From NCBI GenBank assembly GCA_021234155.1, contig JAJEKV010000071.1, positions 3,286,483 to 3,350,482 of the forward strand: a stretch of DNA of 64,000 nucleotides, given 5' to 3'. The stretch is from Isoetes taiwanensis (Eukaryota; Streptophyta; Lycopodiopsida; Isoetales; Isoetaceae). A program made the translations under genes and the position numbers. Numbering within the stretch: position 1 is the first letter of the stretch; every line of letters begins with the position of its first letter. This document shows positions 1 through 12,770 of this stretch, piece by piece. The notes beneath the pieces are model-generated. The model saw only the letters and a program-made list of their open reading frames with translations, had not been told where the DNA came from and did not search any database.

Positions 1-925
1 CCGGATTTTTCAGATATGATCGGCTTTTGGCCCTATCGACGATTCTCGCTATGTGCGTGCACCTTGCATATTTCCATAAGGTTGACGAAATGGATGCACA
101 ACGCCTTCTTCCCCGGCTCTCTTATTGGCACAAAGGGCCACAACGTCTCAAGAGAGTGTGGCGGGAGCATTATAGGGGATGGTTAAGCAAGATGGTCCAT
201 AGACTATCAGCAGTTATGGATATGTCGGATATTGCGGAATAGGAGCCGATTTGAATGAGCTTTGCTACCTCTCCGTGGGATCGTCCCACTCTTGCAAAGC
301 CCAAAATGTAGCACTACCACCGCGCGGGTTAATTCATCGCTTGAACATGGCCCCCACCAAGATTTGAAGGCACACATCTCTACCAAGAAACGGAGAGCTA
401 TAGCTGCAATAAGGACAGAGGTCCCACCATTTGAAATTGAGACAAGCCGGGGAGATGCGGATGGAGGGCGGGGAATCCCCAAGATAAGAGATTATGCCGT
501 CTTTGTCACATGCAGATAGTAGAAGATGATCACCATGCTTTACAGGAGTGTCCGGCATATGCACACATCTGAGCAGCTCATGCCGATCTCAGATGCTCTG
601 AGATAGCAATTCATCAACTGCTGGCTTCGCCAATGGTTGCACGTCTCCCATCCTACATTCTGCAAGTCTCCACCATCAGGGAGTCCCTCACAGCACAGGG
701 AATTTGAGCGTCCAGATAGGGACTCTGAACGCCTACTACAAGGGTTTTTCCTCCCACATGGGGGGTTTTTTCGTCCCAGTAGTAGAGACACATTGTACAG
801 GGTTTCTGTGGTTTTCTTTTGTGTTTGGATACTTTCCGATATATTGTATGTCTATAACCGTCTCATAGGCCAGTTGGCCTCCGTGGACGTTAAAATATAC
901 TTCCTTCCTTCCTTCCTTCCTTTGT
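1..925 (+). mobile_element. 3' end of a LINE (non-LTR retrotransposon)
   Basis: The plus strand reads as the C-terminal part and 3' UTR of the same LINE family found inverted at 14413-17434. Around 130-200 it encodes PQRLKRVWREH, matching PQRLKRCWKEH in the other copy. Around 510-570 one frame gives EDDHHALQECPAY, the His-Cys end of a C-terminal zinc knuckle. Stops and frame changes show it is dead. The 3' end is the family terminus ctccgtggacgttaaaa (879-895) followed by a (CTTC)n tail (901-922). The 5' part lies outside the window. Confidence 0.75.
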
Positions 926-2092
926 AGATTAAGGCATAGACTTATCTTGCCCTCTTCTGAATCCAACGCCTCGGCTACTACCAAAAAATAGACTTAGAAC
1001 AAGCTTAGAAGATCTGCAAAAACGGGAGATCTTGAAAACAAGAGATCTGCAAGTTCAAAGGATATGCAAAAATAGAGGGATCTGCAAGTTGAAGCTTCAC
1101 TAACAATAGACGGCTGCTGCAAACCTGCAAAGAAAGAGGTGAGTTGTAAGCAAAATATTACCTAAGAGAGCCCGCCTTTACTCCAGCTCTATTATGTGAA
1201 GAAACACTTAATCATGCAAAATAATACCTAAAGGCTGCATCGTTGCTCAACGGACTAGAAGATCTTGAAATGCAAGATTTAATCAGCATCAGGGCCCCTG
1301 TTTTTTGCTTGGCATTTAAGACCCTCAGCTTCGCCGGCTAGCAACAGCAAATGCATTTGAGACTCCTGGCTCCCTCAGATTGCAATTGGAAATGCTTTCG
1401 GAAGAAAAAAGGGATTATTCAAAACCATTCAAGCAAAACCGAGCTTTTGCAGGAAGCAAAACCACTCAAGAACTTTATTATCCGCAGTGGCATGGCTATG
1501 ACCACAGTATGAAAATCGGCTATGGTGGAGCAAAGATTCCCTGGCTGGGAATGGACGGAACGTGGATGGCTCTGGCAACGTTCAAGTGGCACACTGTACG
1601 ATTTAAACCCTTGGTTCCCTAAAATAAATAAATAGGAAATATTCCAGGAATTTCCACCAAACGGTGGTTTACGAAATCGTGTTAAATGTTAAATGTGAAC
1701 ACATTTTTAATGTGTTAAATATTAGGTACTTAGGGCACTTTCACACCATTGGTTATGTTATTTTAAAAAATAGATTTTAACCCCACTTTATTATCTTAAA
1801 CTAAGGTTAACATAATGTCTCTTACGCACCACTCATTATCTTAATATTAATCTAACGGATTCTGTTAAGACTGAATACAGATTGGAATTGTTATGTTAAT
1901 TTTTTACACAACAAAATCCGTTAAGATGCATGCACACCTATTTAGTTATGTTATATAATAACATAATATAATTGATTTAAGACGATTTCACATCGGACAT
2001 ACCAATATTTACTCACAAAATCAGAACCTTACATTTCCGAACTTATGTTAGAAATCTGAGCTTCAGTGCCTTTTCACCTATAATCTTTCAGC
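926..2092. other. Non-genic stretch, AT-rich second half
   Basis: No gene is recognised. 1005-1100 has degenerate repeats of the word GATCTGCAA. An 80-codon open frame near 1380-1622 has no recognisable motif. 1680-2092 is AT-rich with recurrent TTAAATGTTAAA and TTATGTTA words, which looks like decayed transposon sequence without clear ends. Confidence 0.5.
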
Positions 2093-2450
2093 AATACCAA
2101 CTACAATAGTTCAACAAGAGTGCAATACTAAAAAAAAATAGTAAAATATAACTATGGAATATCCAAAAACAATGTTCAGGCAAAGGGTATTCCATTGTTT
2201 CCATAAAAGATATCCATTTCTATAACAACCTAGATTTGCCATCCATGATATTATAATTCCAACAGTTCTCTGTCTGAGGTACATGCCAACAACACGACTA
2301 AAGAAAAATTACAGCAGTAAAAAGAACAAATTGTGCATATGCAAAGGCAACAAATACACAATATATGCATGCTCCTGAAATTAAAGCAGTAGACAGGCAA
2401 TTTGTGCATATTCCTGAAGGGAAGGAGTAACCACATTGCCTCACAAAGCC

Positions 2451-3043
<593 letters not shown>

Positions 3044-3179
3044 TACTTTGGGTTTCAATCCATCTCTAGATACTTTGCAATTTAGAGGTCTGTTGGAAAT
3101 TGCAAGAATGCAACTACCCTTTGAAGAAGGTTTTCAGGTAATTTGGAGTTTATATATGGCATTGAAGCAACATATTTAA

Positions 3180-4738
3180 CTGCTTGTAAAAATGCTTTTG
3201 CTTTTGCCAAGGTCCTTTCATAGTGAAGGAGATTGACAAAGGGCTACAGAGAAATAGAAGCACCATCAAATAATAGATTGATAGATCTAAACTATTTAAG
3301 AAAAGACAAAATGCTGCTAGTGTTTACTGATCAAATGCAAAGGATAAATGCAAAAAAAAGGATTCTAAACACACTTGGAGACGAACATCAGATAAAGAGA
3401 GAAGAATGGAAGACCTTACCCAATGGAGAGATTCCGCCGGACCAGCTGCGTCTTCGTCACCATTGTCACTATTAACAACCTTAACCGTGCTTGATACCGG
3501 GGGATAAATTTCCAATACGTTTTGTTAAGAATTTTCACATGCTGTTAGGGTTTAGCATAACCAAAACAAGTATGAATCGTGGTTAGATTAAAATTTAACC
3601 TAACCAGCTACGTTAAACCTTAACACCTTTGATTTTAACCTAAAATTTGGGTGGGGCATTTTCTGCCCCATCCGCCAATATCTGTGTGCCATGTGGCACA
3701 AATTCTTTCAAGAATTAGTGATTCTTGCGGAGCCATTTTTCAAGAATCAGTGATTCTTCTTAGTCAGCTTGGAAATATTTTTCAGTGAAATCTTGGAGGT
3801 TACAATCAAATCAAATGAAATATTACAATCAAATAAAATATTATACAATTCATTCAAAATTCCACATCCTTTGCATTCAAATCTGAGTCTGTTCAGATAC
3901 ATCGTAGGCGCTCTAATTGAAAATGGGATCAAAAGAAAGATCAGGCACAGGCGCCTCAGAAAATGGCAAGAACAAGCGGATCCGAGATGCCTAGAGCCTT
4001 GGCGTCATGTCGAAGCCATAGCCGGAGCTCGGCTAGCCAGAGAAAAATAGTGCAGTGAAATGGTGATGTGGCATAGAAAATGCCCTCTCCACCCCCCCAA
4101 ATTTCACGTTCCACCAATCTTACACCAATATTTTGTTTGTGTATCGGGAATTCTGGCCTAGAAAATTTGCCGACGCGCGTCGGCCAATTTTTTATGCCAG
4201 AATATTCCCTCCACACAAACATTATGTATACACGGAAATTATTTACGAGGCATGCGGGCCGTTATCTTAAAATTTTAACGTTTAAGCTAACATAACCATT
4301 GGTGTTATCTTAAAATTTTAACGTTTAAGCTAACATAACCATTGGTGTGTTATTACCCTTGACACAGCGAGAAGACCAGAAGACCGACCTGGAAAGAAAC
4401 ATTTTTTCCATGCGGTAGAATTACATACAGATAGTAGGCACAACTTCTCTGTCGACTTAGATCCGGCTTCCAGATATGACGATAAGATGCAATGCCGTTT
4501 TGCAGCAAAAGGAAGTCGTTATGCACTCCGATGGCTTTGCTTGTAAAAGTTCGAGCTTTTCTATGCAATGTAAGGTTCTTTGTATTGTCGTTTTGTTTTA
4601 TTGGTCACATAAAAAGTGTGCTAGTATTTTCAGGCCACCATTGCACGGGCACAATCTGGTGGGGCTTCAGCAAGGTATGCGTCATCTGAAATTTTACCAT
4701 GATCATTTGGGCAATGAGGTTAACTGTTACGCTTTTGA
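3180..4738. other. Non-genic stretch upstream of PPR copy 1
   Basis: No gene is recognised. Short open frames here are conserved in copy 2 only because the whole block is duplicated. 3545-3650 is rich in TTTAACCTAA-like words. Around 4490-4738 the sequence resembles a 5' leader or intron: an ATTTCAG splice-acceptor-like site lies just inside the annotated PPR start. Confidence 0.5.
4261..4346 (+). repeat. Two tandem 43-bp units present only in copy 1
   Basis: The unit beginning GTTATCTTAAAATTTTAACG occurs twice back to back (4261-4303 and 4304-4346). Copy 2 (about 32367) goes straight from GGGCCGTTAT to GTGTTATTACCC. Copy 2 retains GGTTCATTACACGAACG, which copy 1 lacks. This is a small replacement between the duplicates. 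Confidence 0.85.
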
Positions 4739-6456
4739 ATGATAAATGGAAATTTCAGGAAACTGGATATAATCTGCAATTTGATAGAATTGGACGAATC
4801 CCTAGATTTAGTGGAACAAAGGAAAGCAGGTATATCTAGAAATAACGCATATGCTCTCCTCATTAAATGTTGCAAAACAGATTTGGAATGTATAAAGAGA
4901 GTCCAGTCCCTTCTCGTTCAAACTGCACTTGATTCCGTGTCTTGTTTGGGCGATCAACTTATTCGCATGTTTGCATCTTGTGGATGTCTAGCTGAAGCAA
5001 AGCTAGCATTTAACAAGGTTCTAGAACCAAGTGTGTATACATGGAGTATAATTATTATTGCTCATGCTGATCATGGGGAGGCTGATACTGCCCTTGCTTT
5101 ATATCAGAGAATGGAACTGTCAGATGTGGAGAGTAATGAATATGTTTATGTTGCTGTTCTTAAGGCTTGCACACTTATGTGCGCCCTGCAACAGGGGAGG
5201 CTACTTCACAAGCACATCATATGTAGTGGGCTACAACCTAATATATTTGTCGGGAGTTCATTGGTTGATCTTTATGTAAAATGTGGGAAGTTGGAGGAGG
5301 CACATCATGTTTTGAACAAATTACCCAACCGAAATGTGGTGTCATGGAATGCAATGATTAACGGGTATAGCCAGAATGGAGATGGTGTTTTGGCATTGAA
5401 ATGCTTTCATAAGATGGAGGACGAAGGAATAAAGGCAAATGCAATGACGTACTCAAGCATACTGAAAGCCTGTGGTAATAGCGGGGATATAAATACCGGT
5501 GGGCTTGAGTGTGATGTAATTTTTGGAAGTGCTTTAGTCGATATGTATACTAAATATGGCGAGTTAGGAGAAGCATCGGAGAATTTTTGATATTTTACCA
5601 GACCAAAATATAAGGGTGCAATGATCGCAGGTTATACCCAGCATAATCAAGGTTTTTTTGCCCCGGAATGTGTAAAGCATGAAGCTAGGAGGCACAACCA
5701 AATGAACTGACATTTGCAAGTGGTGTGAAGGCATGTGGCAACATAGGCGCCATAGAGCAAGGGAAATGCATGCACGACGAAATTGTCAAAATTGGGCTTC
5801 AAGCAGAAATGCCTGTAGGATGTGCTTTTGTTGGTATATAAGCGAAGTGTGGCAACCTGGAAAAAGCACAAGAAGTTTTCGTCAAATTGCCCAATCGGAA
5901 TGTTGTGACCTGGGGTGCGATGGTTTCAGGATATGCCCAGCATGGAGAAGGCCTCCTTGCTCTGGAATGTTTTAACGTCATGAAGCAGGAAGGTATAACA
6001 CCAGATGCTGGCATGTTCACAAATATTCTCAATGCCTGCAGCCGTGCAGGCCTTGTAGAGGAAGGCCGCCTTTATTTTAAGTCTATGTTGGAGCAGCATT
6101 GCATAGCAGCAGATGAATCTCATCATAATTGCATGATCGACCTCTTGGCTCATGCAGGATGTTTAAGTGAAGCTGAACATCTGCTTCAAACATATATGCA
6201 GCAAGACGTTGTTGGTTGGACTACCCTCCTAACTGCTTGTAAGACATATAATAATCTGGAATTAGGGAAGCAGTGTTTTGACAAAGTTTGCCACTTGGAT
6301 TCATCGTGCACTGCAGCATATGTGCTGCTATCGAACATCTATGCGGCTAATTACATGAATGTTGATGCTGCTAGAATGATTAGGCTTGGGAAATGTTTAA
6401 TTTCCCGCAAAAGGCTTATTGAGGTTGAAGTATACCATGGTGTTGGTGAGGACTGA
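4739..6456 (+). pseudogene. PPR protein gene, copy 1, frameshifted and mosaic
   Basis: This is the duplicate of the intact PPR gene at 32787-34544. The first ~750 bp (4739-5500) and last ~570 bp (5887-6456) are almost identical to copy 2. The middle (5500-5886) is conspicuously diverged. It lacks 28 bp encoding KHIHRQMLE, which shifts the frame to a stop at 5588. It also has a lost segment after ILPDQN (NIVTWGAM missing), a substitution creating a stop near 5840, and many scattered changes. The clean ends of the diverged block suggest conversion from, or recombination with, an older paralogue, not uniform decay. It cannot make a full protein. A C-terminal ORF from 5887 still encodes about 3 PPR repeats and an E-like tail. 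Confidence 0.9.
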
Positions 6457-6472
6457 GGCTCTTCTTCAACAG

Positions 6473-6680
6473 TGATCCTTCAAACTAAATGAGCTGGAGA
6501 AGGTAAGCATATTAGGTTCCTAGTCTGAAGCTTCTAGATTACTTGAATTAAACATAAAGTCAAGGCTCCTTTTGAACAGTGATCCTTTAAACTAAATGGA
6601 TTATAGTGCTGGAGAAGGTAAGCATAATAGGTTCCTAGTCTGAAGCTTCTAGATTACTTGAATTGAATATGAAGTCAAGG
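6473..6680 (+). repeat. Two ~105-bp tandem units behind PPR copy 1
   Basis: GTGATCCTTCAAACTAAATG, then GCTGGAGAAGGTAAGCATA and GGTTCCTAGTCTGAAGC, recur about 107 bp later. The same pair follows the PPR gene in copy 2 (34559-34768), so the tandem predates the segmental duplication. It lies in the likely 3' UTR. Confidence 0.85.
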
Positions 6681-8377
6681 CTATTTCTTGTGAGTCTCTG
6701 AGACCTAAGCCTTCCTGCTGGAGAGAATCAATGCTAGTTCTGGACAATGATCTACGTATGCTGGATATGGTTGTAAACTGCAGCAAGTTGGTCTGCATTT
6801 GAGCCTTGGTTTTAAAGATGTTGAGTGCTGCTTCTACAGATTGACCATCCTATTCCAGATGTGAAAGAAGTTTGAGGAGAGTAAAAATTGATAACTGAAT
6901 AGGCTCTTTAATTGTGAATAAGGCAGCAGCATTGATTCCGTAGTAAATGCAATGCTATGTAAGTCAGATAATCTTCTTGTCCATTAAGTTGCTTCAAACA
7001 GTGTTGGCTTAAACTCAATTTTAGCACAGTTTTCGTTTTGCAGCCCCGTCTTGATTTTCAGATTGTATGGTTGGGATTTATGCCACTTTAGGAAGGGGGC
7101 TGTAAAACAAAAGTGTCCCAAAATTTGTGGCTCTCTTGAAAGAGGTGAATGACGAGTTCTCGGTTCATCACCCCTAGGCTTAAAGTCTTATATTTGCAAT
7201 ACAAATGTAGGGGATTTCAAATGATTGCTCGCCTTAGACTAGAAAATGGTTTTGGAAGGAGTAATTTGCATGAGAAAAAACTTTCTTTCTGGCGGCCGCC
7301 AAAAAAATTTAAGCGAAATTTTTTTCTCGTGCAAATTCCCTTCGAAATTCAATCAACTTGAAATTTTGCCCTTTCTTGAGGCTCGAATGCCCTTCCGATT
7401 TGTAGCAGTTTTGTTCTTATCTTTGCTTTAAGAAGTTCCTTGGATTTTGATGAAGCTTGGGCGCAGTAGAGGCTAGTGCAGGCCGGAGGCAGTATTAGAA
7501 GATGACACAGGTTGAAGATCAATGAATCGGCTCAAGAAATAGAGATCGGCTAAAGAAAGAAATAGAAATCGGCTAAAGAAGAAATCGGCTGAAGAAATAG
7601 AGGAAAGAAATAGAGATGTATCGGCGCCACCAAAAATTCAAAGACGCAATCAATCAGGGGTATTTAAACTTTATAAAACCGGATCAAAAGGGCTATAATT
7701 TCAAGGTGGTTGAAATTTCGGTGCTATAATTGTATGTTGTATGGGATGCTGCTGCTCAATGTGCTCTTTCAGTTCAATTTAATTGCTTATAACATAACAA
7801 CGATATAAATAATGCAAACATTCCAGTTGCCTCTTAAAGTTTAAGACAGTTCAATACTTGATGTTCAATTCTAGCTTACAACCGTTTTCTAGTGGACAAT
7901 GCTATTAATTCAAATTTCATTTTGTACCTAGCAGCAACAGATTTGCAGTTGAATGTTTCATCAAATTAGGAATTGAATACTCCAAGATAATCACATTGGC
8001 ATTAAAACAAACCAAATTATGTGAATTCGATGGAATTCAAGGGATGCAACTCTTGCTCGAAGTTGAAAGTCAATAGGGTGACCAAATATCCCAATAGCAA
8101 CGTTGTAAGATGGACTCAACATAATAGATTAGACATTCAAACCACAAACAATCACCCCAAGAACACCTAAGCAGCAATATGGACTCAACATTCAAAAAAT
8201 AACCCCATTGGCTTGATGGGCATCAAAAGTGATACGTCTCTAATTTCTCTGTATTGGGTTGTCCTAAATTGCAATTTATGTCTAGAATTGCAATCTAGTT
8301 CAAGTTCATGGCCAAATGAGTCTCCACAGGGACAATCGCAATAGTTGCTGGAGGTGCTGCAACTATGCCCATATAAG
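6681..8377. other. Non-genic stretch downstream of PPR copy 1
   Basis: No gene is recognised. 7500-7620 has degenerate repeats of AAATCGGCTAAAGAA. The remains of a hairpin element (7263-7337) are listed separately. Sequence is nearly identical to 34769-36542. Confidence 0.5.
7263..7337. repeat. Collapsed hairpin/MITE (empty version)
   Basis: Arms AATTTGCATGAGAAAAAA and TTTTTTCTCGTGCAAATT face each other, but the centre is only GGCGGCCGCC. Copy 2 (35351-35492) has the full 142-bp foldback at this point. The 68-bp difference ends exactly in the repeated GGCGGC-GCC word, as expected for deletion of a palindrome by slippage in copy 1. Confidence 0.7.
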
Positions 8378-8381
8378 AAAT

Positions 8382-11300
8382 GTTATATTGAGAAAACCAA
8401 GGCTTTATAAATTAGGCTATGGGCAATTTTGAATATGTGACCTTTACAGATGCATATGACCCAATATATTGGTTTTGATTGTTTATTGTTTATGAAAGAC
8501 CTGTGTTTTTTGGGTTTTTTGCCAAAATCCAGAAAGCAAATAATCTGAATTTTTGGCTAAAATCCAGAAAGTCAATCGCGGTGAGTTCAGGGTAGAACTA
8601 TTGTGTGCCCGATGCAAGTGGCCCACAAGATGAATTTATATGAGTTCAATAGGTCGTGAGGTCAGGGTAGAACTATCGTGCGTCAAATGCAGGTGACCCA
8701 CAAGATATGTATTTATTTGAATTCAATAGGTCTCAATCAAGCTTTGAGCAACATAAAGTAGAGCAGCTTTTATGGCATACGTTAATTTTCGTATTATGCA
8801 ACTTTAGCTTGCTTTGAATTACTTGATTCCAATTAAAAGACTTGACTTCTGTAGATTCTAATATGGCAAACAAAGTCTTTTAGAGAGCTCTGATTGTGGC
8901 ATTTCCAATGCTCAGCTCTAGATATAATTGATTGCACCATATTACTTGTAGACTTTTTCATTCCATTCCTTTATGTGATAAAGGCCTTTCAAAAATATGT
9001 TGTGAGGGCCAAAAGTGATTAAGTAGTTCCAAGTTGGATCTTGAATGAAAAATTGACATGAGAGAGGCTCTCCTCATATGTGTCTTTCACATTAGCTAGA
9101 CCACCACATTTCAGACCAAAGGATTATCTTCTTCCTTGAACAAAAAACAATCAAATCGAAGAACCAAATCCACAACATGAAAAACAATTGCTAGAGCCCG
9201 GCAATGCGTGGCATCCTAGATTGTGACGAAAATAAGTGAAGTGTCTAGGGCTTGTTGTGGAGGCCCACTTTGTCTAATGGTTAGACATCTTCATCTTCAT
9301 CTTCATCCAACAAAGAAGAATGAGAGTTATGTAGACCATTAATCTATTAAATATCAACAGGGATATTTGACTCTCGTATTTGGTTTTGAGAGGAGTTCAT
9401 ATTTGAACAAAAATCATACTTACATTTTATATTAATTGAGAACCTGACAAAGAAAGAGCCTTTATCTTTGTTCCAAGAAATGCGCGTGACCTTCAAGCAC
9501 AAAAACGTCCGAGAAGTACCAGATCCCTAAGACTGTTTGTTATTGATCGATTGATGGAGTTGAAGAAGCGAAATGTAGGGCAGATGATCCGGCCTCGAAT
9601 ACTAAGGAAAATATTTTCGCCAAAGGTGCGTGTAGTACATGCCAAGAATTTCAAGTGGACAGTGCAAAGTCTTACAGGCTCCCCCATATCACACAGCTCA
9701 GATGTCAACAGAAAAAAATGGGAGCTCAAATTAAATCGGCTCCTGTAAACCGGAGCGTTGCACCATCATCCATTAAATTTGCTTCATTTGCCTTTGATTA
9801 TGCTTCTGGTTCCCAGTGTAGAACTGAGGCAGAGCAGTTTGTTGCATTTGGAGAAAAACAAGAACACAGAGAAATCCAGCACCTTAAGTAAACCATAATT
9901 CCTTTCCTTGTCAATAAATTGGCTTTCCAAGTTTCTATAATTTCTGTTATGAATATATGTACACACAAGTAGCTTTACAAGATTTTCTTTTTATGCATCA
10001 ACGTGGCTGTTCATGATTAATGAAGTACATTTGCTCGTTCATGCCAAGCCCAGCACAAGCCCACGATATGTCTTTTTTAAGAAAATATAACTTATATTGA
10101 ACTGATAAAATGAGTAAAACCAGCACTTTGACTGTGTCACAGGGAATGATTATGGGCTGCTTCCAAGATCATTACTTAATAATGCATGGAGAATTCAGAA
10201 AAAGGAGCGAACAGGACAAACTCTGGGATCCCCTGTAGTATTTGGCATTGAAGATGAGCATGAAGTTGTTGAAGATATGATCTGAATCCAATCATGGATC
10301 AGTGACGTGGATGCCAGCAGGGCAATCCCGAGGAAAAGCCATGGCAAATAGATATGACATTTTGGTTTTAATAGATATGACATTTCGGTTTTTTGACCTC
10401 TTCATATTATATATGTAAACCACGGCTGGGGTTTTTCCAGCCAACCAGATCAAATTTATTTCCTTCATTTCTGTAATTTATCAAGAGGCATAAAGAAATA
10501 AGGTGTTGTGCACGAAGGGTTGCCCTCCGCTGGCCCGAGAGTGTGTTTTCGTGTTTCTTGTTGTCGTTTCGTTTTCATAGTTCCTTTGGATCATTTCATG
10601 TGGGGGCTTATTAATGTTTTGAACGAGGGGTTTTGTTTTGTGTTGTTTTGTTTTCTTTTGTTTAAGAATTGTAGATGGACCAAGAAGAGGCTTGCGAAGC
10701 TCAGTGCCTAGACCAATTGTGTACAGATACATGATTTCATTTTCTTAGTGAATGCATACAAATATTAAGAATAGAATACCCAATGGTAAAAAAGAACCAA
10801 TTCGTGCTTTGCTAATATAACAATCCCATTTTGAATATGTGCATTTAAGTGCTTTGCTAATGTAGTAATCTCATTTCTAACATACACGTTTAAGTTGGTT
10901 CAGTTAATTTTGGGTACAAACCATCAGGAAATTTAACAACATGCTGAAAGCATTTAACATATTAATGGAAAAGCAAATGCCATTGTTATAATGTAATGCC
11001 ATTGTTACAATATGTTGTAGCCTATACAACAAGAAGTAGGGACCTGTGTCAATCATCTGCATCAACCCAGACCACAAGCCAGAACATCTTATAGAATTGT
11101 ATCTCACTTTAGGGCCTTTGATTGCGTTTTCAGCTTTATGTTTTGGCCTCAGTCCTTTATATGGATAGTTGATCATGCCTTTGTGGATCAAGAAAACCAC
11201 AATCACGTATATTGCTTCGCCTCTTGTATAACCATGCCCTTCAACCTTCAAGGCTTTCAGCTTTGTAAATGACAGCCGTTGCAAATGGTTATCCTACCAA

Positions 11301-12451
11301 GATGAGCAGGGATGTGTTTCTAGCATGGTGCTTAAGACTTGGGATCCCTGAGATGAGATGTTTATTATTCCTTTTGCCCGTCCTTTACATACCTTGTGGC
11401 AAGAAGCGTCGCCACTGCATGTTTTGCATCAATACATTCTATGCCTTTTGCTATGTGCATATAGACAAAAGCCATGAGCATATTTTTATGGAGCATCCAT
11501 GCATTCTCGTCTCGTCTCATCTAGCAATATGGTTCCTAAGATGTGGTGAATGAAGGTTGCTGGTATTTCAAAGTGGTTGCTAGAAAAATTGCATTGCGCA
11601 TTGTCTAAAAATTTATGCTTTGTTCTAGAGAAAGATCTGAAGATTCGAAAGGGAAGGAAATGGTGGGGGGAACATGGTCGTGGTGAAGCAAAGCCTTCTA
11701 CAAGCAGGACACGGTAGAATTGCGCCTATCATGTTTTTACAAAAAATAGAAAGAAATTAGCTTGCAGCTAAGGATCCCTTACAAAAATCAATCGTGTTAA
11801 TTCTTCGAAGAGATGAGAACTCTACTAAATGGACATACTAGCAAAGTTAAAATACAAGAAGTAAACTGATGAACATTAATCTATGGTTGCAACAACTTAT
11901 TTGTTGCTTCGTAAACTATCATAAGCTATTACATGATCTTCAATGGTGTAAAATATTCAGAAGTATATATTTCGTGCTAAAATATTTCAAGTCCTCCTCG
12001 ATCATGGTGTTTAGAAGTGTGCTCCTTCAAGAGGTAGATGGTGTCATGCTTCACAGCTCATAGTAACTTCCCATAACTTAGAGGGTAATAGACACTGCTT
12101 TATCTCATAATCAAAGAATGTTGTACACACCACTTGAGCCTTTGCAACAGAACCTTAATTCCCCATAACTTAGAGGGTAATAGACAATGCAAATGGACTT
12201 AGATATCACAATGGTTTTGCATGTCAATTTTGTTGAGGACATGAAGGAAGAATCCATATTATAGATTAAAGGAGGTTGCTAAGAATTAATAACATCAAAT
12301 ACATGAAAGTTGTGAGCAAAGTAAAGCTACTTAAGAATGCAAATGCATGTCTTTTGTTGCTTAATAGTTGTGGCTTGAGTTCTGAACAATACATACGGTG
12401 TTTGTTCAGTAAATTTAGGTTATATATTTTTTGAATACGTGATGAATGAGC
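8382..12451. other. Long non-genic stretch of copy 1
   Basis: No gene can be supported. 9539-9663 (+) can be read as a short conserved-looking peptide (DRLMELKKRNVGQMIRP), also present at 60270-60380, but I do not recognise it and both copies break soon after. 9290-9308 is a (CATCTT)n microsatellite. 12075-12190 repeats CCATAACTTAGAGGGTAATAG twice. 11370-11416 holds 45 bp missing from copy 2 (around 62073). Confidence 0.4.
8580..8731 (+). repeat. Two ~75-bp tandem units
   Basis: GTGAG(T)TCAGGGTAGAACTAT..., ...GTGACCCACAAGAT and GAGTTCAATAGGTC occur twice in tandem (about 8580-8653 and 8654-8731). The tandem is shared with copy 2 at 59298-59450, so it predates the duplication. Confidence 0.8.
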
Positions 12452-12770
12452 CTAGGCCCTGTTGAAGGCAATGATTTGGAGTCCATAGTTCAGCTCGAAC
12501 CAGCATTTACCATGGCTCTTCAATACGCTTTGGTGCAATGATCGAGGATCTGCCTTCATTGTAGACAATGCCCCTCCTAATGGATAACCGAGGAATTTGT
12601 CAAGCAACGCTCCCATCATTGTCACATTTAGCGTCTTGCATCCAGTGTCAATGTCACTGAACATTGTTAGCTCTTCTATCATGTCGTCCTTCCCACACTT
12701 CTCGCAGAACTGTCCGACACTACCTTCTTGCAACCATTGCACGTCTTCATGACCTTGCTATCGCCAGTTA
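12452..12770 (-). pseudogene. Zinc-ribbon / RPA-like OB-fold fragment, copy 1
   Basis: The minus strand gives a C-x2-C ... C-x2-C pattern across two frames: KTCNGCKKVV followed by FCEKCGKDD. Then come TGCKTLNVTMMGALLDKFLG and a soluble tail ending in GLQIIAFNRA. A zinc ribbon inside a beta-barrel with this 'D.TG...VTMMGALLDKFLG' segment resembles the C-terminal DNA-binding domain of replication protein A large subunits and their meiotic relatives. The match is short, and I see no complete upstream gene on the minus strand. A frame change separates the first CxxC from the rest, though this may be a sequencing error. Copy 2 is at 63110-63439. Confidence 0.35.

Noticed and set aside
1680-2060. 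A MITE bounded by GGGCACTTTCACACC and AGTGCCTTTTCACC
   Set aside because: The two words are roughly in the same orientation, not inverted, and no TSD was found.
12452-12770. Helitron-encoded RPA
   Set aside because: No Rep/helicase motif, TC...CTRR ends or 3' hairpin is seen near either copy.
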